From Bacillota bacterium (GTDB taxonomy: Bacteria > Bacillota > Clostridia > DSM-8532): a DNA stretch of 11,057 nucleotides. Each line of letters starts with the position of its first letter. Positions within the stretch are counted from its first letter, which is position 1. Where the stretch lies: the NCBI GenBank assembly GCA_023446675.1, contig JAEXPO010000207.1, positions 1 through 11,057 on the forward strand, given 5' to 3'. A program made the translations under genes and the position numbers. The notes under the pieces were generated by a model, which saw nothing but the letters and a program-made list of their open reading frames with translations, was not told the DNA's origin and did not search any database. Shown here piece after piece: positions 1-6,671 of this stretch.

Positions 1-168
1 AAACTCCCCCACTCTTACCCCCTTATCCTCATAAATTTTACCCGCATGAAGGGCAATAAGCTCTCTCACGGTTTCCTCGGAAAGATCCAGCTCCTGCTGG
101 GAAAAAACCGGCAGGGACGCCTCCGGATCCAAAATATGTAGAATCCCACGTTTAACTTTTATATCCAT
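1..168 (-). CDS. Nucleoid-associated protein (NdpA/YejK-like), N-terminal part only
   Basis: Reading in from the window edge on the minus strand, ATG at 166-168 opens 56 codons with no stop; the rest lies outside the window. The product begins MDIKVKRGILHILDPE and continues through PVFSQQELDLSEE to KGVRVGEF. The ILHILD start, the ELDL block and a following helix with a 'H-x-x-KI' segment resemble the 37-kDa nucleoid-associated proteins of Clostridia, which are around 330 residues and presumed to bind the chromosome. This is recognition by eye from a short N-terminus. A GGAAAGGA ribosome-binding site lies at 181-188, 12 nt upstream, slightly far. The gap to the upstream ABC gene is 100 bp with no clear terminator, so read-through from that gene is possible. 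Confidence 0.65.
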   Translation of the reverse strand, partial: MDIKVKRGILHILDPEASLPVFSQQELDLSEETVRELIALHAGKIYEDKGVRVGEF

Positions 169-268
169 TTTAGCGAAAAATCCTTTCCACAGACACCCTT
201 TCAGCTCTTCTGCGGAGTTAGTCGGGCACCCTCTATTGCATTCTATTGATTTTTTCCTTTAACGCTTC

Positions 269-2014
269 TCAGGCCCCCGCCTTTGCGTTCTCACTGTGAA
301 GCCGGGCATAAACCCCGCTTCTGCTTAACAGCTCCTCATGGGTACCCATTTCCTCAATACCGTTGGCGGTAAGCACCATGATAACATCGGCATTTTTTAC
401 GGTTGACAGGCGATGGGCGATAACCAGAGTGGTTCTGCCCTTTTCAAGCTCCTTGAGGGACTCCTGAACCAGCCGCTCGCTCTCGTTGTCCAATGCCGAG
501 GTCGCCTCATCCAAAATGAGTATGGGCGGATTTTTAAGGAAGGCCCTTGCTATTGAAATACGCTGCTTCTGACCGCCTGAAAGCTTCACGCCTCTTTCAC
601 CCACGTAGGTGTCATACCCCTCTGTGAGCCCCTGGATAAAATCATGGGCATTGGCCAGACGGGCGGCATTCACCACCTCTTCCATGGTTGCTCCGGGCTT
701 TCCGTATATAATGTTTTCCCTGATGCTTCCGTTAAACATATAGACATCCTGCTGTACCACACCGATGTTTTTTCTTAAGGAGGCCATGCGGATGGAGCGT
801 ATATCCTTGCCGTCCACCAGAATGCTGCCCTCGTTAACCTCATAAAAACGAGGAATCAGGCTGCAGAAGGTAGTTTTGCCGCCTCCGGAGGGTCCCACCA
901 GGGCAACGGTTTTTCCTGCTTCAATGTTAAGGTTGATGTCCTTGAGAACTGCGGTTTTATCATTGTAGCTGAAGGAAACGTTCTTAAATTCGATATTTCC
1001 CTTCACCTTGTCAAGGTTTTTGGCACCGGGCGCGTCCTCAATGTCGGGCTTGGTTTCCAGAATCTCCAGAAAGCGATCAAAGCCCGTCATGCCCTTTTGG
1101 AAGCCTTCCGTAAAGTTCACAAGCCTGTCTATGGGGTTTAGAAAAACATTGATATAGAGTATATAAGCCACCATATCCGCCGAATCAATACGGCCCTGGC
1201 TTATGAATATACCGCCCAGAATGAGGACGCTTAAATACAGAACGCCCTGGAGCAGGCTGTTTCCGCTGAAAAAGGTGCCCATAAGGAGGTAGCTGTCCTC
1301 CTTGCTCTTTAAAAACTGCTTGTTGCCGTCTTCAAACTTGTTAACCTCAATGGCCTCGTTGGAAAAGGATTTGACCACGCGGATACCCTCCAGGCTATCC
1401 TGAATCTGGGAATTTACCAGCGCCACCTTTTCTCTGTTCCGTGCAAAAACACTCCGCATTTTCATGTTGTAAAAGGCGGTAAAAACAATAATCAGTACGG
1501 CAACGCCCAGTATAAGAAGCGTCATACCCACATTCATGCCCATCATAATGGCGACGGCGCCGATAATTTTTAAAATGGAGATAAAGATATCCTCCGGGCC
1601 GTGATGGGCCAGCTCCGAAATATCAAAAAGATCGTTGGTCACCCTGGACATAAGCTTTCCCGTATTGCTGTTGTCGTAAAAGGTAAAGGAAAGCTTCTGA
1701 AGGTGCCCGAACAAATCGCTTCGCATATCGGCTTCCATTTTGGCGCCCATGATATGCCCCCAGGAGGTGATGTAGTACTGGCAAAAATACCGGATAACAT
1801 ACATGCCCAACAGCATGACTCCGGTCCAGACGACAATTTGTATCATATTGGGCGGCCTGGTGTCGTAAACCTCGTTCATAAGGTAGCGAACCAGGATCGG
1901 GAACACCAGATCGATGCCCGAAAGCACAAGCGCGCAGAACATATCGAGGTAAAACATACCCTGATAGGGCTTGTAATAAGCGATGAATTTTTTAAGCTTT
2001 CTAAACGATATCAT
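269..2014 (-). CDS. ABC exporter half-transporter (fused permease and ATPase, MsbA/BmrA type)
   Basis: A complete 581-residue half-transporter, expected to dimerise in the cytoplasmic membrane and export a lipid, drug or peptide; the substrate cannot be read from sequence. The N-terminal ~320 residues form the six-helix ABC exporter domain, including the usual coupling-helix region FTFYDNSNTGKLMSRVTND. The ATPase follows: Walker A GPSGGGKTT (374-382), Q-loop QQD (421-423), signature LSGGQ (478-482), Walker B ILILDEA with Asp502/Glu503, D-loop SALD, and H-loop His534. All catalytic residues are present. I start at ATG 2014 because GTGAGG at 2024-2029 makes a good ribosome-binding site 9 nt upstream; an in-frame GTG at 2029 would add five residues but consumes that site. 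Only one half-transporter gene is present, suggesting a homodimer or an unlinked partner. Confidence 0.93.
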   Translation of the reverse strand: MISFRKLKKFIAYYKPYQGMFYLDMFCALVLSGIDLVFPILVRYLMNEVYDTRPPNMIQIVVWTGVMLLGMYVIRYFCQYYITSWGHIMGAKMEADMRSDLFGHLQKLSFTFYDNSNTGKLMSRVTNDLFDISELAHHGPEDIFISILKIIGAVAIMMGMNVGMTLLILGVAVLIIVFTAFYNMKMRSVFARNREKVALVNSQIQDSLEGIRVVKSFSNEAIEVNKFEDGNKQFLKSKEDSYLLMGTFFSGNSLLQGVLYLSVLILGGIFISQGRIDSADMVAYILYINVFLNPIDRLVNFTEGFQKGMTGFDRFLEILETKPDIEDAPGAKNLDKVKGNIEFKNVSFSYNDKTAVLKDINLNIEAGKTVALVGPSGGGKTTFCSLIPRFYEVNEGSILVDGKDIRSIRMASLRKNIGVVQQDVYMFNGSIRENIIYGKPGATMEEVVNAARLANAHDFIQGLTEGYDTYVGERGVKLSGGQKQRISIARAFLKNPPILILDEATSALDNESERLVQESLKELEKGRTTLVIAHRLSTVKNADVIMVLTANGIEEMGTHEELLSRSGVYARLHSENAKAGA

Positions 2015-2136
2015 TTTACATTGCCTCACAAAACAAAAATTAAAAGCTTCGGAAGCCAGGAAGGCTGCTCAAAGCCAATTTACTCTAATGAAAGTCCACA
2101 GGCATCCAGAAAAATATTCTTTAGCCCAGCCTTTCT

Positions 2137-2165
2137 ATTCTATTATAGATGAAGGGAATATTCAA
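2137..2165 (-). promoter_or_regulatory. Probable sigma-A promoter of the ABC exporter gene
   Basis: On the minus strand TTGAAT (2160-2165) is followed after exactly 17 nt by TAGAAT (2137-2142). A second -10-like TATAAT (2142-2147) overlaps it but is only 12 nt from the -35 box. Predicted transcription start is near 2130, giving a leader of about 115 nt before the ATG at 2014. The leader contains a short GCTTCCGAAGC hairpin but no recognisable riboswitch. Confidence 0.55.
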
Positions 2166-2167
2166 CC

Positions 2168-2182
2168 CTGCCCCCAGGGCAG
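2168..2182. repeat. Short GC-rich hairpin in the intergenic region
   Basis: CTGCCC-CCA-GGGCAG is a perfect 6-bp inverted repeat with a 3-nt loop, just upstream of the -35 box of the ABC promoter. No T-run follows on the minus strand, so it is not a standard terminator for the upstream acetyltransferase. It could be an operator or simply a hairpin. The remainder of the 273-bp gap (2015-2287) holds only the promoter above and AT-rich sequence. Confidence 0.35.
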
Positions 2183-2287
2183 TTCATATTAAACGCATAC
2201 TAAAAAGGCGCCTTCTGAGCGGGTTCGGCTATTATTTACTTTAAATTCCCATATCGTACAAAGGATATTGTAAGCTTCGTGTTATGC

Positions 2288-2830
2288 TCATACTACGGGT
2301 TTTTCCAGCCGGAAGTATTTATGCTCAACCGGTCGATCAAAGCCGCCATTATCGCTTGTAATATCTTTAACGTATTTGAATCCAATCTTTCGTGCTACGG
2401 CGATAGAAGCGGCATTATCAGATTGAATCATTGTGGCGATATGGTCATAACGGTACGTTTTAAAAATATAATCGCACAGACCTTTTAAGGCCTCCGTCAT
2501 ATAGCCGCGATTTTCATAATCCATATCAATAAAATAGCCGGTTCCAACCTCTTTCTTATCAAATTCGTCACTGCCAATATTAATCATGCCAATAAGCTGG
2601 TTTGATTCTCTCAGCACAATCGCCCATGTCATAAAATATTCCATGGGATTATTCGTTTCATATCCCTTTTTAGCACTCCCCTGTATCCAGGGCAACGCCC
2701 ATTCTGAGCAATTCTTCCATTCGGGCAGCCAATAGGCTATATGCTCCCTGGACGTCATGTGAATTAATGGCTGTGCATCGTTCTCTTCCCACTGACGCAG
2801 GATTAGTCTGTCCGTTCTTAATAGCTCCAT
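2288..2830 (-). CDS. GNAT N-acetyltransferase, RimJ/RimL-like
   Basis: A 180-residue single-domain acetyltransferase of the Acetyltransf_3 type, which moves an acetyl group from acetyl-CoA to an amine; the acceptor is unknown and could be a protein N-terminus, a small metabolite or an antibiotic. It opens with ELLRTDRLILRQW, the hallmark RimJ/RimL start. The acetyl-CoA pyrophosphate loop is ENRGYMTEAL (106-115), and DNAASIAVARKIGF (138-151) is the usual C-terminal motif ahead of the last strands. Length is typical. GGAGG lies 5 nt before the ATG at 2830, a strong ribosome-binding site. It follows the tandem-GNAT gene by 77 nt on the same strand, with no obvious terminator between, so the two are probably cotranscribed. 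Confidence 0.88.
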   Translation of the reverse strand: MELLRTDRLILRQWEENDAQPLIHMTSREHIAYWLPEWKNCSEWALPWIQGSAKKGYETNNPMEYFMTWAIVLRESNQLIGMINIGSDEFDKKEVGTGYFIDMDYENRGYMTEALKGLCDYIFKTYRYDHIATMIQSDNAASIAVARKIGFKYVKDITSDNGGFDRPVEHKYFRLEKPVV

Positions 2831-2907
2831 ATTCTCCTCCCTGTCTTCTTATCCTGGTAATACGTACAGGGTTTTATACACGCTTAACCTGCTCGGCAGT
2901 AGCTCTG

Positions 2908-3867
2908 TCAACCTTTTAATTTGTAAACCGCGTGCTCGTCAATACGGCGCACCACGCCGTAGGTGTATGCGTCGAAATACTTAAGCCAGTAGCCCCAGGC
3001 GGTAGGATTAAAGCTCTCAAAATCCACACCGAGCTTTGTGTAGCCCTCTAATCTCAAGGTGGTAACAGCAAAGTTTAAAAGGTTTTGATAGATACCCTTC
3101 CCGCGGTGCTCCGGAAGGCAAAAGGCGCCTGTGATATGCCGGTAGCCAGGGGTGTCGCAAATAAAGGTCTCACCCTCACGCTCTACCTTTATGAAGGCTA
3201 TTATTTGCCCGTTTGCTTGAGCTGTGAAAAAGCGGGCGCCGCTTCGGCCTGCCTTTTCCAGAAACGATTCCTGCGTCTCCGAGGGGCGAAGGATAAAGGT
3301 GGGGCTCGATGCCATATGTTCGTCCAGCATGTGATCCAATGGCAGGATTCCGGATAACTCTTCCCGGTTAAGCTCAACGAAATCAACACCGGTTAAGTCC
3401 GGTGCTTCAATCCCGTCTATGCCCCTTATGGCATCAACACAGCGTATGCCAAACCCATAACGGAAAAACTGCTCCTGTATCTCCCTGTCATGGGTGTAAA
3501 GACAGACCGCGTGGCTTGTACTACCGGCTCTTGCCCATATATGAGCCGCAGCCTCGTACATTAGGGCGTAAACCCTTGCCCGGTTTGTGCCTGTTGCACC
3601 GTGTGCTCCCATGGGCGAAAATGTTCCTACGGCATCGGTAGAGCGGAAGACGTTTTTAAAGGGCGGAACAGAGCACAGAAAGCCCACCATCCTTCCGCCG
3701 TCAAATGCCGCAACACTCAGATTGTTTTTAACATAGGGAGTCAGATCGGGAACCCTATCTATTTGGAGCAGCGCCGGTACCTGCTCCCGCTCCGTACGGT
3801 AGTTTTGCAGAGCAATTTGTCCGGCTTCCTCGATGTCATTCATAGTAAAATTATGAATTTGTATCAT
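2908..3867 (-). CDS. Tandem-GNAT N-acetyltransferase
   Basis: 319 residues, about twice a single GNAT domain. The C-terminal half is a recognisable catalytic GNAT: LPEHRGKGIYQNLLNFA (251-267) is the acetyl-CoA binding loop, followed by VDFESFNPTAWGYWLKYF (281-298), matching the usual 'N-x-x-A-x-x-Y-x-K-x-F' motif. The N-terminal ~150 residues look like a second, degenerate GNAT fold: SVAAFDGGRMVGFL resembles the central strands, GTFSPMGAHG sits where the CoA loop should be, and a helix plus FFRYGFGIR closes it. Such proteins often use one half structurally. The substrate is unknown. GGGAG lies 8 nt before the ATG, but part of it is predicted to be paired in a hairpin (3871-3893), and a possible small ORF ends 17 nt upstream, hinting at translational control. 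Confidence 0.85.
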   Translation of the reverse strand: MIQIHNFTMNDIEEAGQIALQNYRTEREQVPALLQIDRVPDLTPYVKNNLSVAAFDGGRMVGFLCSVPPFKNVFRSTDAVGTFSPMGAHGATGTNRARVYALMYEAAAHIWARAGSTSHAVCLYTHDREIQEQFFRYGFGIRCVDAIRGIDGIEAPDLTGVDFVELNREELSGILPLDHMLDEHMASSPTFILRPSETQESFLEKAGRSGARFFTAQANGQIIAFIKVEREGETFICDTPGYRHITGAFCLPEHRGKGIYQNLLNFAVTTLRLEGYTKLGVDFESFNPTAWGYWLKYFDAYTYGVVRRIDEHAVYKLKG

Positions 3868-3870
3868 TTT

Positions 3871-3893
3871 ATAATCTCCCGTTTTTAGATTAT
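3871..3893 (-). promoter_or_regulatory. Hairpin sequestering the tandem-GNAT ribosome-binding site
   Basis: Read on the minus strand, ATAATCT (3887-3893) and AGATTAT (3871-3877) are perfect complements separated by 9 nt. The Shine-Dalgarno GGGAG (3876-3880) lies partly in the loop and partly in the 3' arm. The stop codon TAA of the small ORF (3885-3887) lies at the 5' edge of the loop, so a ribosome finishing that ORF would cover the hairpin. The stem is AU-rich and weak, so this is a plausible but unproven control element. Confidence 0.45.
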
Positions 3894-4034
3894 CCGAACT
3901 TCATTGTTGTTAAGGCAGGATGACCCCAACATATCACTGCCTTCGCTGCCTGGCAACAGCTCCCAGCGTCTTCCCTGTCCAGGCAAGCTCAAAGGCCGGT
4001 ACGGCATGCCAACGTGCCTGCTTACGAAAGCCAT
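3885..4034 (-). CDS. Possible 49-codon small ORF upstream of the tandem-GNAT gene
   Basis: ATG at 4032-4034 opens a 49-codon frame starting MAFVSRHVGMPYRP and ending with TAA at 3885-3887. I do not recognise the product. It has no membrane helix and is rich in Gly, Arg, Ser and Pro. Supporting a real gene: GAGGAG sits 6 nt before the ATG, a sigma-A-like promoter lies about 30 nt further upstream, and the stop is 17 nt before the next gene. Against it: the same stretch folds into strong RNA stems (3912-3996), so base composition may be set by RNA structure, and no homology can be checked here. It may be a leader peptide controlling the acetyltransferase, a small protein, or a chance frame inside a structured leader. 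Confidence 0.4.
   Translation of the reverse strand: MAFVSRHVGMPYRPLSLPGQGRRWELLPGSEGSDMLGSSCLNNNEVRII
3912..3996 (-). other. Structured mRNA leader with two mutually exclusive stems
   Basis: On the minus strand, stem A pairs GCCUU (3992-3996) with AAGGC (3939-3943), continues through GC (3987-3988)/GC (3945-3946) and UGCCUGG (3979-3985)/CCAGGCA (3947-3953), and ends with ACAG (3975-3978)/CUGU (3956-3959), about 18 bp in all with small bulges. Stem B pairs AAGGCAG (3937-3943) with CUGCCUU (3912-3918), plus an inner UGA/UCA. Bases 3939-3943 are used by both stems, so the two compete. No U-run follows stem B, so it is not an intrinsic terminator. It matches no riboswitch class I know. Confidence 0.45.
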
Positions 4035-4070
4035 ATCTTGCTCCTCACTTGCTCTGTGTGTTCTAGATAT

Positions 4071-4100
4071 ACTATACTATTGATTCCATAAAAGACTCAA
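4071..4100 (-). promoter_or_regulatory. Candidate promoter for the small ORF / acetyltransferase operon
   Basis: On the minus strand TTGAGT (4095-4100) and TATAGT (4071-4076) are separated by 18 nt, with alternative overlapping -10 boxes (TAGTAT) nearby. Predicted start is near 4064, about 30 nt before the small ORF. An 8-bp perfect inverted repeat (ATAAAAGA 4088-4095 and TCTTTTAT 4110-4117) overlaps the edge of the -35 box; it may be an operator, or a weak A/T-only hairpin at the end of the permease transcript. Confidence 0.5.
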
Positions 4101-4129
4101 TAACACTAATCTTTTATAATCATCTTTGC

Positions 4130-5473
4130 TCAGTGAGGAAAGCCGCTTTTTTCATAACCTTCCGCAATGGCAGCCGTTTCTTTAATCCGTTTGTCTAAGA
4201 CCTCTTCCTTTGTATTTCCCCCGGCGGAGACATTAGAGATATTAGAGACATTGGAGACAGCGGGGATAGCGGGCACTGGCTTTAACAGGGTAACCGCGGC
4301 GACTATAGCCAAAGCTGCCAGCGCTGCCGGCTTTGAGAAGAAAAGCAAAACCGTAAGCATTAAAATCAGAAGGCTTATCCAAAAACGGAGCAGCGGACTT
4401 TTCAAAAAACGAAAGCCTGCCGCCAGTCCCAAAAGGGCGTTTACAATGAAAAAGCCGTTGGCGACACCCACAATGGCATCCGTGCTTAAAAGCTCTGAGG
4501 TGCGGGCCAGCAGGACAAGGCCGTTAGCCAGAAGAAGCAGCAGCTGGGCCACAAAGGGCTTCTTTAAAAAAGGCGGCAAAAGTCCTGCGGTGCTTCTGGC
4601 CTTCAATTGCCTCGTCACCGCGCCTACGAAGGAAATCATGGTACACAGGCAAAGGCTTGCTGCCAGAATGGAAAAAACCGTTTTGGCATGAGTCCCCATT
4701 ATTGGGATAAGCAGGACATTCATGTCCACCTGTACGGCCATGCCTCTGTAATAGGTCTGCAGCGCCAGTGTGGTGAGCAGATAAATAACAAGAATGGCGG
4801 CCATGCTTATTTTCATGGCCCGCATCAGGGTACGCCCGGGATCTTTAACATCTTCGATATAGCTTCCCAGAATCTCCCATCCGATAACAGCCCAGAACAA
4901 AAGCAGGAGTGTGCTTCCCAGCCTACCCGGCTCCGGGAGCGAAAGAGGAATTTCCACAGCAGGGGCATTTATAAGGGTTGGAATGCTTCCCCCTATTAAA
5001 AGCAGCGCGGTAGCGGTTGACAGGACCAGCACAAACCTGCCCATGGCAGCCGCCCCAAGTGCAACAAAACCGTGACAGACTAAAAGTATCGCCAGTGAAA
5101 GAACGGTGATGCCGGGGGATAAGCCTTCGGGCAGAGCCGAATGTATAAAGCCTGCCGCGGTTATGGCTACCGCCACAGGCCCAAAAAATACCGCAGCAGT
5201 CAGGCAATTGGAGGACAGCTCCCGGAAACGGTTTCCCAGCATACTTCCAACAAGAAGGCTAATGCCCTCATTGCTTCCGGCCGTCAGGCTCATTCGGGCA
5301 AAAATAAAGGCAAACAGCGCACCCAGCACCATAATAATCAGCCATGCCAGAAAAGCATGCTCACCCAGCTTTTCATAGGCAAGAGGCGGCAGAAATACAA
5401 TGCCGGAGCCCAATATGGGGCCAATCATAAGGCCGCTGACCGTCCAGGTATTTAATTTTTTGTTCAAACACAT
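4130..5473 (-). CDS. APC-superfamily amino-acid permease or exporter (YjeH-like)
   Basis: 447 residues, strongly hydrophobic, with about 12 membrane helices, so an inner-membrane amino-acid transporter. Helix 1 carries PILGSGIVFLPP (19-30), the broken-helix substrate motif G-S-G-I of the APC family; helix 6 and the loop after it read GWEILGSYIEDVKDPGRTLMRAM (198-220), another family signature. The overall shape resembles E. coli YjeH, an amino-acid exporter, but direction and substrate are inference. The C-terminal ~50 residues form a hydrophilic cytoplasmic tail containing a (V/I)-S-N triplet repeat (406-416). The start is ATG 5473 behind AAGGGAG, with only 3 nt spacing. A LysR gene is transcribed divergently from the shared upstream region, the classic arrangement of a regulator and the transporter it controls. 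Confidence 0.85.
   Translation of the reverse strand: MCLNKKLNTWTVSGLMIGPILGSGIVFLPPLAYEKLGEHAFLAWLIIMVLGALFAFIFARMSLTAGSNEGISLLVGSMLGNRFRELSSNCLTAAVFFGPVAVAITAAGFIHSALPEGLSPGITVLSLAILLVCHGFVALGAAAMGRFVLVLSTATALLLIGGSIPTLINAPAVEIPLSLPEPGRLGSTLLLLFWAVIGWEILGSYIEDVKDPGRTLMRAMKISMAAILVIYLLTTLALQTYYRGMAVQVDMNVLLIPIMGTHAKTVFSILAASLCLCTMISFVGAVTRQLKARSTAGLLPPFLKKPFVAQLLLLLANGLVLLARTSELLSTDAIVGVANGFFIVNALLGLAAGFRFLKSPLLRFWISLLILMLTVLLFFSKPAALAALAIVAAVTLLKPVPAIPAVSNVSNISNVSAGGNTKEEVLDKRIKETAAIAEGYEKSGFPH
4227..4259 (-). repeat. 9-bp in-frame tandem repeat inside the permease tail
   Basis: Plus-strand units GAGACATTA, GAGATATTA and GAGACATTG, followed by a partial GAGACA, give 3.7 copies of a 9-bp unit. 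On the coding strand each copy encodes the triplet (Val/Ile)-Ser-Asn. Because the unit is a multiple of three, copy-number changes would keep the reading frame and only alter tail length. Confidence 0.8.
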
Positions 5474-5559
5474 TCTCTCCCTTCAAAACTGTCGCCGCAC
5501 CCAGGAAAAAATCCGGCAAACCGTTCTTTTCACGTTCTCATCCAAGCATAAGGGCAAGC

Positions 5560-5588
5560 TTGCTATTTGTAAAATTGAAAGTTATAAT
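5560..5588 (+). promoter_or_regulatory. Probable sigma-A promoter of the lysR gene
   Basis: TTGCTA (5560-5565), a 17-nt spacer and a perfect TATAAT (5583-5588) on the plus strand. Predicted start is near 5595, leaving a leader of about 138 nt before the lysR ATG at 5733. In the leader I see a long-looped dyad (AAAAATT 5599-5605, AATTTTT 5622-5628) and a GCCGGTT direct repeat, but no riboswitch. Confidence 0.6.
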
Positions 5589-5597
5589 AGTGATTAT
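5584..5597. promoter_or_regulatory. Candidate LysR operator overlapping the divergent -10 boxes
   Basis: ATAAT-AGTG-ATTAT is a perfect 5+4+5 dyad, the size and AT-rich form of LysR-family boxes. It overlaps the lysR -10 box (5583-5588) and, on the minus strand, TATTAT (5584-5589), a possible -10 for the permease gene. The minus-strand -35 is weak (GTTCGG at 5606-5611), as expected for a promoter that needs an activator. Binding by the neighbouring LysR protein is inference. Confidence 0.4.
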
Positions 5598-5732
5598 TAA
5601 AAATTCCGAACTATCAACTGAAATTTTTCCACTTTAAAGCAGGCTGTCTTCACAAACCAGGGGATGCAAAGCAATGAAGAAGCCGCCGGTTAGCTGCCGG
5701 TTCAACAAATTAGGAATATCTGGGGATAAATC

Positions 5733-6614
5733 ATGGAAATACGAAATTTACGCGCCTTTAAAAAAGTAGCAGAAATGGGCAGCTACACCCGTGCCGCACA
5801 GGAGCTGGGGTATGCTCAGTCCACGCTTACCACACAGATACAGGCCATTGAGGCTTTTTACCGAAAGCCCGTATTTGAGCGCCTGGGAAAAAGCTTCAAG
5901 CTCACCTCCTTTGGCAGAAAGCTTCTTGAAAACACCGACGCCCTTCTTACCCTTTACGATAATCTGGAGCATGTGAATGATGAAAACGATGAAACGCAGC
6001 CCGAGGGCCTTCTTCGGATCGGCGCACCGGAATCACTCATGATGTACCGGCTCTTTCCCCTTATCATGGAATATAAACGCCTGTACCCAAGGGTACAAAT
6101 TTCCATCATTAACGATTCCTGCGAATATCTGCGCTCCCGGATTTTAAACGGAGATCTGGATATTACGTTTCTGCTTCAGCCGGATTTTTCCTATACCAAT
6201 TTGACCACTCTGCTGCTTAAGGAGGAGGCCTTTTGCCTTGCCGCACCGGCAGGGTATACCGGCAGCGATTTCATACCGGAAGAGAACCAAATGGTGCTCT
6301 TTACGGAAAAGGAGTGTACTTACAGGCAATCCTTCGACACCTACCTTAAAAGCCACAAATATTACCCTGTAAACATTGTGGAAACCCAGAGCGTGGAGGC
6401 GATTAAAAAGTTCATCCTTAATAATTTGGGTATGGCCTGCCTCCCCTTTTATGCCATTGAAGACGAAATCGCAAAAGGGCTTATAAAGCACAGGCACCAC
6501 ACCCTGGAGCCCAAACTCTACACTCAGCTCATCTACCATAAAAACAAATGGCTCCATCCTGCTCTGCAAAGGTTCATTAAGCTTTGCAGCCAACGGAGCA
6601 CCCAATGGAATTAG
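5733..6614 (+). CDS. LysR-family transcriptional regulator
   Basis: 293 residues, the usual LTTR length. The winged HTH spans roughly residues 1-60: MEIRNLRAFKKVAEMGSYTR, then AAQELGYAQSTLTTQIQAIE, the recognition region, and FKLTSFGRKLL closing the wing. A linker helix leads to the periplasmic-binding-protein-like effector domain from LRIGAPESLMMYRLFP (94-109) to the C-terminus, which should bind a small co-inducer. LTTRs act as tetramers and usually control a divergent neighbour, here the amino-acid permease, so the effector may be an amino acid; that is inference. GGGG about 7 nt before the ATG is a modest ribosome-binding site. A separate promoter precedes the kinase gene downstream, so lysR need not be cotranscribed with it. 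Confidence 0.92.
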   Translation: MEIRNLRAFKKVAEMGSYTRAAQELGYAQSTLTTQIQAIEAFYRKPVFERLGKSFKLTSFGRKLLENTDALLTLYDNLEHVNDENDETQPEGLLRIGAPESLMMYRLFPLIMEYKRLYPRVQISIINDSCEYLRSRILNGDLDITFLLQPDFSYTNLTTLLLKEEAFCLAAPAGYTGSDFIPEENQMVLFTEKECTYRQSFDTYLKSHKYYPVNIVETQSVEAIKKFILNNLGMACLPFYAIEDEIAKGLIKHRHHTLEPKLYTQLIYHKNKWLHPALQRFIKLCSQRSTQWN

Positions 6615-6636
6615 GGCTTTAATACGCATTTCCTGC

Positions 6637-6665
6637 TTGACCGTATTTCACCGTCTTTTTATAAT
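6637..6665 (+). promoter_or_regulatory. Near-consensus promoter giving a predicted leaderless kinase mRNA
   Basis: TTGACC (6637-6642), a 17-nt spacer and a perfect TATAAT (6660-6665) lie in the 57-bp gap after lysR. The -10 box ends six bases before the kinase ATG at 6672, so transcription is expected to begin at or within a base or two of that codon. An in-frame TAG at 6666-6668 excludes an upstream start, and there is no convincing Shine-Dalgarno sequence. Confidence 0.65.
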
Positions 6666-6671
6666 TAGAGC

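Noticed and set aside
1601..2152. 183-codon plus-strand ORF opposite the ABC exporter
   Set aside because: Its sequence mirrors the permease domain of the exporter and lacks any domain of its own.
2201..2216. GGCGCC-centred hairpin with a T-run after the RimJ-like acetyltransferase, a possible terminator
   Set aside because: The stem is only about 5 bp with one wobble pair and the run has five T's; too weak to call.
4167..4691. 174-codon plus-strand ORF opposite the permease gene
   Set aside because: It is the antisense shadow of a clear membrane transporter; it has no ribosome-binding site or recognisable domain.
5674..5769. 31-codon ORF in the lysR leader overlapping the lysR start out of frame
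   Set aside because: No properly spaced ribosome-binding site, and the overlap with the conserved lysR N-terminus suggests a chance frame.
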